This document shows, piece after piece, positions 42,182 to 50,232 of a stretch of DNA of 54,814 nt (the first letter of the stretch is position 1; each line of letters starts with the position of its first letter). The position numbers were made by a program, and so were the translations under genes. A model generated the notes under the pieces. That model was given only the letters and a program-made list of their open reading frames with translations, was not told the origin of the DNA and made no database searches. Source of the stretch: Hydrogenophaga sp. (GTDB taxonomy: Bacteria > Pseudomonadota > Gammaproteobacteria > Burkholderiales > Burkholderiaceae_C); contig JAGKSX010000077.1 in assembly GCA_018993155.1 (NCBI GenBank), forward strand, positions 1-54,814. Direction: 5' to 3'.

Positions 42182-43234
42182 TCACGACCGCGGCCGCTCG
42201 GCGGGCGCCACCTCTTTCACGGCTTTCAGCACATCGATGACCAGCTCGAACAGGTGCTCCGGCACAGGGTCGTCCACCTCCACCTGCGCGACCAGCGCAC
42301 GCGCCAGCGGAATATGCTGGATGATGGGGATGCCCTCGGTCCGGGCGTCCCGGACGATCGCCTGGGCCTGCAGACCGGCGCCCTTCGCGACCACCAGCGG
42401 CAGGGGCGTCTCGCCATGCTCGTAAAGCAGGGCAACGGCGAGGTGGGTAGGGTTGGTCACCACCACCGACGGCTTTCGCCTGCCACTGCCACCACCCTGG
42501 ACGATCTCGCGGTGCAGCTTGCGCCGCTCGCCCTTGATTTCAGGCGCGCCATCGGACTCCTTGCGCTCGCGCTTGACTTCGTCCTTGGTCATCATCTGCT
42601 GACGGGCAAATAGTTTTCGCTGAACGAGCATGTCGAACCCGGCAATGACGGTGAAGACAAAAGCCGTGGCCAACAACAGTGACTTGATCAGAAGGCCCAA
42701 GCCGGTCGTTACGGGTTGAATGCCGGAGCCCGCCAGCAGCATGAGGGTACCCAGGTTGTCGTGCACCAGTTTCCACACGATGCCGGTGAGCGCCACCACC
42801 TTGATCACCGACTTCAAGGCTTCAATGAGGTTGCGGGCCGAAAACAGATTCTTCACATTGGCCACCACGTCCAGCTTCTGGAAGTTGAACTTCATTTTTT
42901 CCGGCGCGAACACCGGGCCGGCTGTCACGAGTTCGCCGAAGACGCTGAGCACGATGACGATCGCCATCCAGGGCAGAAGGGCCAGGCCAAGCTCCTTCAC
43001 GGCCAACCGGAGAAAGGCCGCCAGCACGTCGCGAAACGGTCCATTCACATGGGTGCCTGCCCATCCGATCAGGAACAGCATCGCGTCCGTGAGTTGTCCG
43101 GCGGAAAACAGCATGTAGCCCGCACAGGCCCAGATCAACAAGGCTTTCGAAGCGTCCTTGGCGTGCGCCACGTCGCCTTTTTTCCGCGCATCGACCAGGC
43201 GCTTGGGGGTGGGTTTTTCGGTTTTCTCGCTCAT
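42182..43234 (-). CDS. sctU: Type III secretion export switch protein SctU
   Basis: Inner-membrane component of the injectisome export apparatus, 350 residues, full length. It opens with SEKTEKPTPKRLVDARKKGD, the family signature. Four membrane segments follow at about 30-50, 80-104, 140-158 and 178-200, then a cytoplasmic domain with the autocleavage motif NPTH at 261-264 and GAGLQAQAIVRDARTEGIPI. In SctU cleavage between Asn and Pro switches secretion from early to later substrates. It is nearer to YscU/SctU than to FlhB by context, since sctI, sctK and sctL are adjacent. The ATG overlaps the TGA of the sctT remnant, as in intact clusters. No other gate genes are present. Confidence 0.9.
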   Translation of the reverse strand: MSEKTEKPTPKRLVDARKKGDVAHAKDASKALLIWACAGYMLFSAGQLTDAMLFLIGWAGTHVNGPFRDVLAAFLRLAVKELGLALLPWMAIVIVLSVFGELVTAGPVFAPEKMKFNFQKLDVVANVKNLFSARNLIEALKSVIKVVALTGIVWKLVHDNLGTLMLLAGSGIQPVTTGLGLLIKSLLLATAFVFTVIAGFDMLVQRKLFARQQMMTKDEVKRERKESDGAPEIKGERRKLHREIVQGGGSGRRKPSVVVTNPTHLAVALLYEHGETPLPLVVAKGAGLQAQAIVRDARTEGIPIIQHIPLARALVAQVEVDDPVPEHLFELVIDVLKAVKEVAPAERPRS

Positions 43235-43320
43235 CGAACCAGCCTGCCGAGGTCCGGCAGGATCACCGACATCACAGCCGCGTGGTCGCCCAGATACCCC
43301 ATGAGCGTGGCGAGATAGCC
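43231..43320 (-). pseudogene. 3' remnant of sctT (export apparatus)
   Basis: About 29 codons in the frame GYLATLMGYLGDHAAVMS, then VILPDLGRLVR and a TGA that overlaps the sctU ATG. The hydrophobic start, the amphipathic end and the position right before sctU fit the C-terminus of SctT, which precedes SctU in most T3SS operons. The rest of the gene is missing; upstream sequence belongs to sctJ in another frame. Identification rests on position and weak pattern, so it is moderate only. Confidence 0.45.
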
Positions 43321-43564
43321 CGTTGCGATGCAGGATTTCGATCGCCGACGACACCGAATCCGCGCCCACCTGGATGCCAACGCCCGCCTTGCTGGTCGTC
43401 TTGGTGGCCGCAATGTCGGCACCCAGCAGCAGACCAAGCACTTCGTTGGCTTCAGCCTCCGTCAGTCCGCTCACCAGATTGACCGCACCGGAGCACGCCA
43501 CGAGCAAACTGGCCACCACCACCAACCAACAGCGCCTCACTCCCTGAAGGAACGTCCCGCTCAT
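43319..43564 (-). pseudogene. 5' remnant of sctJ (inner-ring lipoprotein)
   Basis: The first 82 codons of a SctJ/YscJ/PrgK-like lipoprotein. The signal peptide ends in the lipobox LVAC with C24. It is followed by the family's GLTEAEANEVLGLLLGADIA and then VGIQVGADSVSSAIEILHRN, the start of the ring-building motif 1. An intact SctJ has about 240 residues; here the homology stops at the junction with the sctT remnant. Its ATG overlaps the sctI stop, so the original sctI-sctJ coupling is kept. The frame stays open past the junction and runs into sctU in phase, which would give a 460-residue fusion. Confidence 0.75.
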
Positions 43565-43992
43565 TGCGTTCGGGAAATCTGGTCGACGGTCTTGGCCGCC
43601 TGCTTGCTCAGCAGGGAAGCGAACTCCACCTCCAGCATGAAGCGCTGCAGGTGCATTTGCCGATTCAGGAGATCCGCACTGTTGAAGCCGACCGCGGGGT
43701 TCAAGGGCGCGGCCACCTGCGTCCAATGCTCGCGCGCGCTCTGCCCCATCCGGTTCATCGTGTTGAGGATGGCATCCCCCAGGGTCGGCGGTCGATCCTC
43801 GGCGGAGCGCTCCGCCGGCCGGGGGGACTGCACCTGGGGCACCGCTGGACCCGATCCCATGCGCTCGGCGCGCAGGGCAGCAAATGTCTCGGCCGCCCCA
43901 CCCGGCGGCCGCAGCCGATGGGCATCACCGGTGTCCGACAGCGAAACAGGGAATGCCCCCCTCTTCACGGTGGCCATGCTCAATGAACTCAT
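43561..43992 (-). CDS. sctI: Type III secretion inner rod protein SctI
   Basis: A 143-residue protein of the YscI/HrpB/PrgJ inner-rod family. The N-terminal 90 residues are proline- and alanine-rich and variable. The C-terminal 40 carry the conserved helix [20 protein letters not shown] then [16 protein letters not shown], the same pattern as the YscI end (helix with QLQLQ...NKATQ.VDQL). The mature form lines the base of the needle. The ATG overlaps the stop of the upstream TPR-like gene and the stop overlaps the sctJ start. No needle (SctF) gene is adjacent. Confidence 0.85.
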   Translation of the reverse strand: MSSLSMATVKRGAFPVSLSDTGDAHRLRPPGGAAETFAALRAERMGSGPAVPQVQSPRPAERSAEDRPPTLGDAILNTMNRMGQSAREHWTQVAAPLNPAVGFNSADLLNRQMHLQRFMLEVEFASLLSKQAAKTVDQISRTQ

Positions 43993-44324
43993 GACGAAAC
44001 TCCTCGTTGCGCGGCCATCTCCCGCAAATCGGCCAGCGCCCGGCTGCCAGGCACTTGGTCAAGACCCAACAGAGCCCAACATCTCGCCGCATCCCAGCGA
44101 AGCTGCAGCAGCTCGACCATGGACATCCCCACATACGGAAATTCGCTCTCGCGCCGGAAGGCCATGAGCACGAAAAAGATGTGCCGGGCGCGCGACCAGT
44201 CCCCCTGGTCGAGCGCCAGGAACCCGGCCTCCGCCAGGGACCTCGCCAAGTCAGACGAAAGCAGCGTCGGCATCGAAGCCGCCTCAGCTTGCTGAAAAGA
44301 AGGCGCGGGGCTCAGGGATGGCAT
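43989..44324 (-). CDS. TPR-like type III secretion chaperone candidate (SctG/HrpB1-like)
   Basis: A 111-residue helical protein with one or two tetratricopeptide-like units: [20 protein letters not shown] near 30-49 and [20 protein letters not shown] near 67-86. Size, TPR character and position before sctI match YscG-type needle chaperones; HrpB1/HrpK of the Hrp systems is the alternative. An internal ATG at 44273, with GAGGCGG upstream, may be the true start (94 residues). Coupled to sctI by ATGA. I do not claim a specific symbol. Confidence 0.6.
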   Translation of the reverse strand: MPSLSPAPSFQQAEAASMPTLLSSDLARSLAEAGFLALDQGDWSRARHIFFVLMAFRRESEFPYVGMSMVELLQLRWDAARCWALLGLDQVPGSRALADLREMAAQRGVSS

Positions 44325-44414
44325 GGCTTATACAGGGGTGGTTGAACGCCTGAGTGCACCAGGCCAAAAGGAAAGTTCGGGCGGCGCTCCCGTTTTTGGG
44401 CGGTGGGTGGGAAG

Positions 44415-44442
44415 TGAACCTTGGTTCCTCAGCCCCCACTCA
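44415..44442 (+). promoter_or_regulatory. hrp-box-like motif and GAACC palindrome upstream of sctK
   Basis: TGAACC-N15-CCACTCA resembles the HrpL ECF-sigma box GGAACC-N15/16-CCACNNA with one mismatch in the -35 half. GAACC-TT-GGTTC at 44416-44427 is also a perfect palindrome that a dimeric regulator could bind. It lies 39 bases before the sctK ATG, in the 157-base divergent region of the T3SS fragment. No hrpL gene is visible. Confidence 0.35.
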
Positions 44443-44481
44443 TGCTGCATACCGATTCCGGGCTTTGCATGCAACCGGTCC

Positions 44482-45069
44482 ATGTCGTCCATTGACTTTT
44501 CCTCCCTCGCAGGTATCGAAGCCGCCCCTCTCAGCGCAAGGGCCCGCGCACTGCTGAGAAGTGGAGCACCAGTTCCAGGCGGGGACGATGTCGGTACCAC
44601 CCAGATCCTTCTCTGGACTTTTCTGGTGATGAGCATGGCCCGTCTGCGGCGCTTTGCGGACCATGTCGGCATGCTAGGGGCCGGCACCGCATTGCGCCAC
44701 GTGCTGGACGGTCGGCGGATCGCCGCCTTTCGCGAACAGCTCGGCCACGAGCTCTTCCAATTCGGCATGCTGAAAGCACCGCTGATCGGTACCCTCCCGA
44801 TCTCGCCCACGGTATTCGACGAACCGGAGCGCGCCCACATGGCGGTGCGCGCATCGGGTCTGGCGGCCCTGCAAGCTTTCTGCATGGCGCCTGATGCCCA
44901 ACACCTTCACCTGCGCGCCCGCCTGTCGGCACGGCTGCAGGAGATCGCGCCAGACACCGCTTCCCGCATCTTCGTCGACCCGCCGAGCGACGCCCTCCTT
45001 CAAAGGGTGCTGCGCGAAGTGGAGCCGGTTCTCGCCACGGCCATTGACGGCATCGGAGCCACTTCATGA
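44482..45069 (+). CDS. sctK: Type III secretion sorting-platform protein SctK
   Basis: A 195-residue protein, the size of YscK (about 209). It has the helical YscK-type pattern LLWTFLVMSMARLRRFADHV near 45-64, HVLDGRRIAAFREQLGHELF near 74-93 and a C-terminal helix DALLQRVLREVEPVLATAID. SctK links the cytoplasmic SctQ pods to the membrane ring. The assignment rests on this pattern and on its ATGA overlap with sctL, which follows sctK in Ysc-type clusters. The start at 44482 gives family length; no strong ribosome site is seen and an in-frame ATG at 44323 is less likely because it overlaps the divergent gene start. Confidence 0.72.
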   Translation: MSSIDFSSLAGIEAAPLSARARALLRSGAPVPGGDDVGTTQILLWTFLVMSMARLRRFADHVGMLGAGTALRHVLDGRRIAAFREQLGHELFQFGMLKAPLIGTLPISPTVFDEPERAHMAVRASGLAALQAFCMAPDAQHLHLRARLSARLQEIAPDTASRIFVDPPSDALLQRVLREVEPVLATAIDGIGATS

Positions 45070-45680
45070 GATCGGGAAAAATCATTCGCCGAGAGGATGC
45101 CCGCCACCTCCGCCAAGCCGCCCAGGTGCTGGCAGACGCGCGCGCCGAGGCCGCCACGCTCCTGGAAACCGCGCGCGAGCAGGCCACCCAAGAGGCCGCT
45201 CGCATCCAGCGGGACAGCACGGAAGCCGCCGCCCGCGAAAAATCCGGCCTGATGCTGCAAGCCATCGCCAGCCGGGATGCCTACATGGCGGAAGTCGAAT
45301 CGGAGCTGGTGAGCGTGGTCATCAACGCCGTGCGGTCGATCTTTTCGCAGTACAACGACCACGAGCGCGCCACGTTGGCCGTTGGCAAGGCCCTCAAGGC
45401 ACTGCGCCAGCAGACGCAGGCCACACTGCACGTGCATCCGAGCCACCACGACGCGCTCTGCGCGGCCGTGCCGGCCCTGCTGCGCGACACTCCCTCGCTG
45501 CAATCCCTGATGGTGGAGCGTGACTCGCGCCTCAAACCCGGCACGTTCGTGCTGAGGAGCGCCATGGGCTTGGTGGAAACCGACCTCGAATCGCAGCTGC
45601 GCGCGATCGAAAACGCGCTGATGCGCAGCGTCAGGGTATCGGACGCCGCCCGTCACATGGTCGCCGGCGTGCCGATCTGA
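45066..45680 (+). CDS. sctL: Type III secretion stator protein SctL
   Basis: A 204-residue FliH/YscL-like protein that connects the SctN ATPase to the sorting platform. The N-terminal stretch at about 15-70 is a strong coiled coil rich in Ala, Glu and Arg (LADARAEAATLLETAREQAT). A globular part follows with ELVSVVINAVRSIFSQYNDH near 79-98 and the family end LKPGTFVLRSAMGLVETDLE followed by SQLRAIENAL, where 'G.c.iEt..G.id.sl..ql..l' is conserved. The ATPase gene sctN that should follow is absent; the convergent efflux operon starts 15 bases after the stop. Confidence 0.85.
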   Translation: MRSGKIIRREDARHLRQAAQVLADARAEAATLLETAREQATQEAARIQRDSTEAAAREKSGLMLQAIASRDAYMAEVESELVSVVINAVRSIFSQYNDHERATLAVGKALKALRQQTQATLHVHPSHHDALCAAVPALLRDTPSLQSLMVERDSRLKPGTFVLRSAMGLVETDLESQLRAIENALMRSVRVSDAARHMVAGVPI

Positions 45681-45695
45681 CCGGCCCCGCGCCGT

Positions 45696-47096
45696 TCAGC
45701 GCGGGGCCTGCCAACCCCCGCCCAGCGCGGCCACCAACGCCATGCTGGCCGCCAGCCGCTCGGCCTGCACGTCGAGCGCCGCCCGCCGCGCCGCCAGGGC
45801 CAGGTTCTGCGCGGTCGCCACTTCCAGGAAGCTGATCTCGCCGGCCTCGTAGCGGTAGCCCACCACGCGCTCGTTCTCGTTGGCCAGCGTCACCAACTGC
45901 TGTTGCTGTCGGTCCTGCTCGGCCAGCGTCGCCAGTTGCACCAGCGCGTCCTCGGTTTCGCGCACGGCCGCGAGCACACCACCGCGCCAGGCCGCGGCCT
46001 GTTCGTCGTAGGCGGCGAGGAAGCTGGCTTCGTCGGCGCGGCGCGCGCCGCCGTCGAACAGCGTCGCAGCGAGCTGCGGACCCAGCGACCAGACGCGCGC
46101 CGGAGCATCCAGCAGGCGGGCCCAACTGCTGGCCTGCAGCGTGCCACTGGCCGATAGCGTCAGCTCGGGCAGCCAGGCGCGCTGGGCCACGCCCAGGCGC
46201 GCGTGCGCGGCGGCCAATGCGCGCTCGGCAGCGGCCAGGTCGGGGCGCTGGCGCAGCAGTTCACCCGGCAGTGCGCCGGGAACGGCGGGCACCGCCGGCA
46301 GCGCCGCATCGCGCACAGCCATCGGGTACTCGGCGGGCGTGGACCCCGCCAGCAAGGCCAAGGCGTTCGCTTCGAGCGCACGCTGGCGCTGCAGGGTGAA
46401 CACCTGGGTGCGCAGCGACTGCAGTTGCGTCTCGGCCTGGATCACGTCGGCGCGCGCCACCAGGCCGGCTTCGTACTGCAGCTGCGTCACCTGCAGCGAA
46501 CGCGCATAGGCCACGTCGGCCTGGGCCTGCAAGGCCAGTTGCGCGTCCAGCGCCCGCAGCCGCACATAGCCTTGCGCGGCCGCCAGCTGCAGCGCCAGGC
46601 GCGCGGCATCCACCAGCGCGGCCTGCGCTTCGGCGCCGGCCACCGCCGCCTGGCGCGAGAGCGCGACCCGGTCCCAGAGATCGGGCGACCAGGACAGGTC
46701 CGCACCCGCCGCGTACAGCCGCCGCGTGCCGGCGTTGGCACCGGCGGCCGCGTTGCCGCCGCTGCGCGTGGCGGACGCGCCCACACCGACCTGGGGCAAC
46801 GCCAGCGCGCGGGCGGCATCCACCTGCGCCAGCGCCTGGCGCCAACGGGCCTCGGCCTGGGCGAGTTCGGCGTTGGCCTCGCCCACGCGGCGCAGCAGCC
46901 GGGCGAGGTCGGCGTCGCCGTACACGTTCCACCAGTCGGGCTGGATCGCGGCGGTCGCCGCCGGGGCGCCGACGTGCCGGAAGCCGGTGGGCAAGGCCAT
47001 CTCGGGCGCGCGGTAATCGCTGCCGGTGGCACAGGCCGCCAGCCACAGCGGCAAGGCGGCCAGCGCGAAACGGGAAGGAAGCAGGGAAGAGGGCAT
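45696..47096 (-). CDS. RND outer-membrane efflux lipoprotein (OprM/NodT family)
   Basis: Outer-membrane channel of 466 residues. A lipoprotein signal peptide ends in WLAAC with the acylated C22. Two OEP repeats follow: helices with LARLLRRVGEANAELAQAEA and, in the second half, LRQRPDLAAAERALAAAHAR, the OprM signature RPDL..AE. The closing part has YRYEAGEISFLEVATAQNLA near 418-437. It trimerises and docks on the RND pump. Last gene of the operon, 4 bases after mdtC, with no ribosome site of its own, so it relies on coupling. Confidence 0.93.
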   Translation of the reverse strand: MPSSLLPSRFALAALPLWLAACATGSDYRAPEMALPTGFRHVGAPAATAAIQPDWWNVYGDADLARLLRRVGEANAELAQAEARWRQALAQVDAARALALPQVGVGASATRSGGNAAAGANAGTRRLYAAGADLSWSPDLWDRVALSRQAAVAGAEAQAALVDAARLALQLAAAQGYVRLRALDAQLALQAQADVAYARSLQVTQLQYEAGLVARADVIQAETQLQSLRTQVFTLQRQRALEANALALLAGSTPAEYPMAVRDAALPAVPAVPGALPGELLRQRPDLAAAERALAAAHARLGVAQRAWLPELTLSASGTLQASSWARLLDAPARVWSLGPQLAATLFDGGARRADEASFLAAYDEQAAAWRGGVLAAVRETEDALVQLATLAEQDRQQQQLVTLANENERVVGYRYEAGEISFLEVATAQNLALAARRAALDVQAERLAASMALVAALGGGWQAPR

Positions 47097-47100
47097 GGGT

Positions 47101-50100
47101 TCAGGCGGTCTGGGGCAACGGGCTCGGGCCTTGCACACGGCCCCGCAGGCGCTCCAGAGCCAGGTAGACCACGGGCGTGGTGTAAAGCGTCAGCAGCTGG
47201 CTCACGGCCAGGCCGCCGATGATGGCGATGCCCAGGGGGCGGCGCAGTTCCGAGCCTTCGCCCAGGCCCAGCACCAGCGGCACCGCGCCCAGCAGCGCAG
47301 CGAGGTTGGTCATCAGGATGGGGCGCAGGCGGCGCAGCGCGGCTTCATGGATGGCTTCCTGCGGCACCAGTCCGCGCGTGCGCTGTGCGGCCAGCGCGAA
47401 GTCGATCATCAGGATGGCGTTTTTCATCACCACCCCGATCAGCAGGAACAGCCCGAGCAACGCGATCAGGCTGAACTCGGTGTCCGAGATGCGCAGCGCC
47501 AGCAGCGCCCCCACGCCGGCCGAGGGCAGCGTGGAAAGGATAGTCAAGGGGTGCAGTGTGCTTTCGTACAGCATGCCCAGCACCAGGTAGACCGTGACCA
47601 GCACGGCCAGGATCAGCCAGGGCTGGCGCTTGAGCGTGGCCTGCAGGCTGTTGGGGTCGCCCGCCCGCTCGCCGGTGGAAATGCTGGTGGGCAGCAGCAA
47701 GCCGTTGACGGCGCGGTCGATCGCCTGCTGCGCCTGCTGCAGGCTCACACCGGGGGCCAGCGCGTAGCTGATGCCGGCGGAGGCGAACTGGGCGTCGTGC
47801 TGCACGCGGTCGCGCGTGAGGCCGTAGCGCCAGGTCGCGATGGCGCTGAGCGGCACGCGCTCGCCCGCGTCGTTGAGCAGTTGAACCTGGTCGAGCGCAC
47901 TGGGTTCGCTGTTGCCACGCGGGTCGGCCTCCATCACCACGCGGTACTGGTTCAGCGGGTCGTAGAGCGTGGCCACCTGGCGCTGCGAGAACGCGTTGTT
48001 CAGGGCTGTCGTCACGGTGTCCATGCGCACCCCCAGGCGGCGCGCGGCTTCGCGGTCCACGTTCAGCACGACCTGCTGCGCGTCTTCACCGGCGCCGAAG
48101 TCCACGTCGGTCATCTCGGGCAGCGCACGCAGCGCCTCGCCCACCGGTTTGGTCCAGCCGCGCAGGTCTTGCAGCGAATCGGAGCGCATGACGAACAGGT
48201 ATTCGTTGTCACCCCCACCACTGGAAAGGCGAATGTCCTGGTCCACGCTCACAAACAACACACCGCCTGCGATCTTGGGCGCACCCGCGCGCAGCCGCGC
48301 GACCACGGCCGAGGCCGGTTCGCCGCGTTCGGCCAGGGGCTTGAGGCGGATGCGGAACCAGGAGTTGCTGGTGCCGGTGCGCCCGCCGCTCACCCCGGTT
48401 ACGTCGGCCACGGCGGGGTCGGCCACCAGCAGGCGGCGAAAGGCCTCCACCTTCGGTTGCATGCCCTGGAAGGAAAAGCCGTCGTCGCCGCGCACGAAGC
48501 CGCCGAGCTGGCCGGTGTCCTGCTGCGGCAGCATGCCCTTGGGAATCGCCACGTAAAGCCACACGTTGAGCGCCACCGTGCCGGCCAGCAGCAGCAAGGT
48601 GAGCACGCGGTGGCGCAACGCGAACCCCAGGCTGCGCGCGTAACCCGCCTGCACGTCGGCCAACAGGCTGGCAATGACTCGCGCCACCCGGCCTGGGGGC
48701 TTCGGCGGGCCGGCCGGCAGGCCGTGCGCGCACAGCGCGGGCGTGAGCGTGACCGAGACCGCCAGCGAGATCAGCATGGCCGCGACCAGCGTGATCGAAA
48801 ACTCGCGGAACAGCCGCTCGACCACGCCGCCCATGAACAGGATGGAGATGAACACCACGATCAGCGCCAGGTTCATCGCCAGCAGGGTGAAGCCGACCTC
48901 GCCCGCGCCGGTGAATGCCGCGCGCCAGACCGTGCGACGCCCCACCTCGCGTTGTCCGTTCGCGGCCTGCGCGGCGCGCGCCCGCTCGATGTGCCGCTGG
49001 ATGTTCTCCAGCACCACGATGGCGTCGTCCACCACCAGGCCGGCGGCCACGATCAGGGCCATGAGCGAGAGGTTGTTGAGCGAAAAGCCCTGCCACCACA
49101 TCACCGCGAACGCGCCGATCAGCGACACCGGCAAGGCCAGCGCCGGAATCAGTGCGGTGCGCACGCTGCCCAGGAAGGCCCACACCACCGCCATCACCAG
49201 CACGCACGACAGCCCCAGCGTGAACTGCGCCTCGCGCAACGTGGCGCGGATGCCGGGCGAGCGGTCCATCACCACGCGCAGCTCGGTGTCGGCCGGCAGC
49301 AGCGCGCGCAGCTGCGGCATCTGCGCGTGGATGGCATCGATGGTCTGCACGATGTTGGCGCCCGCGCGCCGGCTCACCAGCAGCACCACGGCGGGCCGGT
49401 CGTTGTGGTAACCGGCGGTGTAGCGGTTCTCCACCGAATCCGTCACCTCGGCCACGTCGGCCAGGCGCACCAGCGCCCCGCCTTCGTTGCGCACCACCAG
49501 GTGCGAAAAATCCCCCGCCGTGCGCAGCGGCTCGGGCAGCGCGATCTGCCAGCGCTGGCCGCCCTGCTCGGTCTGGCCGAGCGGGCGCCAGGCGTTGGCC
49601 TGGGCGATGGCCTGGCGCACGTCGTCCAGGGACATGCCGCGATGCGACAGCGCCTCGGGCCGCGCCTGCACGCGCACGGCGGGCAGCGAAGAGCCGTCCA
49701 CGGTGACTTCGCCCACCCCCACGATCTGCGCGAGCTTCTGCGCCAGCACGGTGGACGCGTTGTCGTAAAGCGCCGACGAGGGCAACCGGGACGAAGACAG
49801 GGCCAGCGCCATGATGGGCGCCTGCGAAGGGTTGACCTTCACGTAGCTCGGGTTGCCCGTCATGCCCGAGGGCAGTTGCCCGCGCGAAGCGTTGATGGCG
49901 GCCTGCACCTCGCGCGCGGCCTCGTCGATGTCGCGGTCCAGGTTGAACTGCAGCGTGACGCTGGTGCTGCCCTGGTTGCTGCTGGAACGGATGCTCGCTA
50001 CGCCCGCGATGCTGCCCAGCGCGCGCTCCAGCGGCGCGGCCACCGTGGAGGCCATGCTCTCCGGGCTGGCGCCCGGCAGGCTGGCGCGCACCTGGATCAC

Positions 50101-50232
50101 CGGGAAGTCCACCCGCGGCAGCGGCGACACCGGCAGCAGCCGCCACGCCAGCAGGCCCACCAGCACGATGCCGATGGCCAGCATCACGCTGCCGATGGGT
50201 CGGCGGATGAAGAAGCGGGCCAGTGCGTTCAT
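47101..50232 (-). CDS. mdtC: RND multidrug efflux pump, MdtC-like
   Basis: Inner-membrane proton antiporter of 1043 residues with 12 membrane segments. It opens with [20 protein letters not shown]. The proton relay is intact: [17 protein letters not shown] holds the two Asp of membrane segment 4 and [13 protein letters not shown] holds the segment 10 lysine. MdtB and MdtC form a mixed trimer, in which MdtC is thought to bind drug. The second position after the first pump and the ATGA overlap with it support the MdtC assignment, though which copy is B or C cannot be proved from sequence alone. Confidence 0.9.
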   Translation of the reverse strand: MNALARFFIRRPIGSVMLAIGIVLVGLLAWRLLPVSPLPRVDFPVIQVRASLPGASPESMASTVAAPLERALGSIAGVASIRSSSNQGSTSVTLQFNLDRDIDEAAREVQAAINASRGQLPSGMTGNPSYVKVNPSQAPIMALALSSSRLPSSALYDNASTVLAQKLAQIVGVGEVTVDGSSLPAVRVQARPEALSHRGMSLDDVRQAIAQANAWRPLGQTEQGGQRWQIALPEPLRTAGDFSHLVVRNEGGALVRLADVAEVTDSVENRYTAGYHNDRPAVVLLVSRRAGANIVQTIDAIHAQMPQLRALLPADTELRVVMDRSPGIRATLREAQFTLGLSCVLVMAVVWAFLGSVRTALIPALALPVSLIGAFAVMWWQGFSLNNLSLMALIVAAGLVVDDAIVVLENIQRHIERARAAQAANGQREVGRRTVWRAAFTGAGEVGFTLLAMNLALIVVFISILFMGGVVERLFREFSITLVAAMLISLAVSVTLTPALCAHGLPAGPPKPPGRVARVIASLLADVQAGYARSLGFALRHRVLTLLLLAGTVALNVWLYVAIPKGMLPQQDTGQLGGFVRGDDGFSFQGMQPKVEAFRRLLVADPAVADVTGVSGGRTGTSNSWFRIRLKPLAERGEPASAVVARLRAGAPKIAGGVLFVSVDQDIRLSSGGGDNEYLFVMRSDSLQDLRGWTKPVGEALRALPEMTDVDFGAGEDAQQVVLNVDREAARRLGVRMDTVTTALNNAFSQRQVATLYDPLNQYRVVMEADPRGNSEPSALDQVQLLNDAGERVPLSAIATWRYGLTRDRVQHDAQFASAGISYALAPGVSLQQAQQAIDRAVNGLLLPTSISTGERAGDPNSLQATLKRQPWLILAVLVTVYLVLGMLYESTLHPLTILSTLPSAGVGALLALRISDTEFSLIALLGLFLLIGVVMKNAILMIDFALAAQRTRGLVPQEAIHEAALRRLRPILMTNLAALLGAVPLVLGLGEGSELRRPLGIAIIGGLAVSQLLTLYTTPVVYLALERLRGRVQGPSPLPQTA

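Noticed and set aside
42182-43234. SctU as flagellar FlhB
   Set aside because: The adjacent sctI, sctJ, sctK and sctL pieces are injectisome genes and no flagellar gene is present.
43565-43726. N-terminal extension of the sctJ/sctU frame upstream of 43564
   Set aside because: It lies inside sctI in another frame; the lipoprotein signal and the ATGA overlap place the start at 43564.
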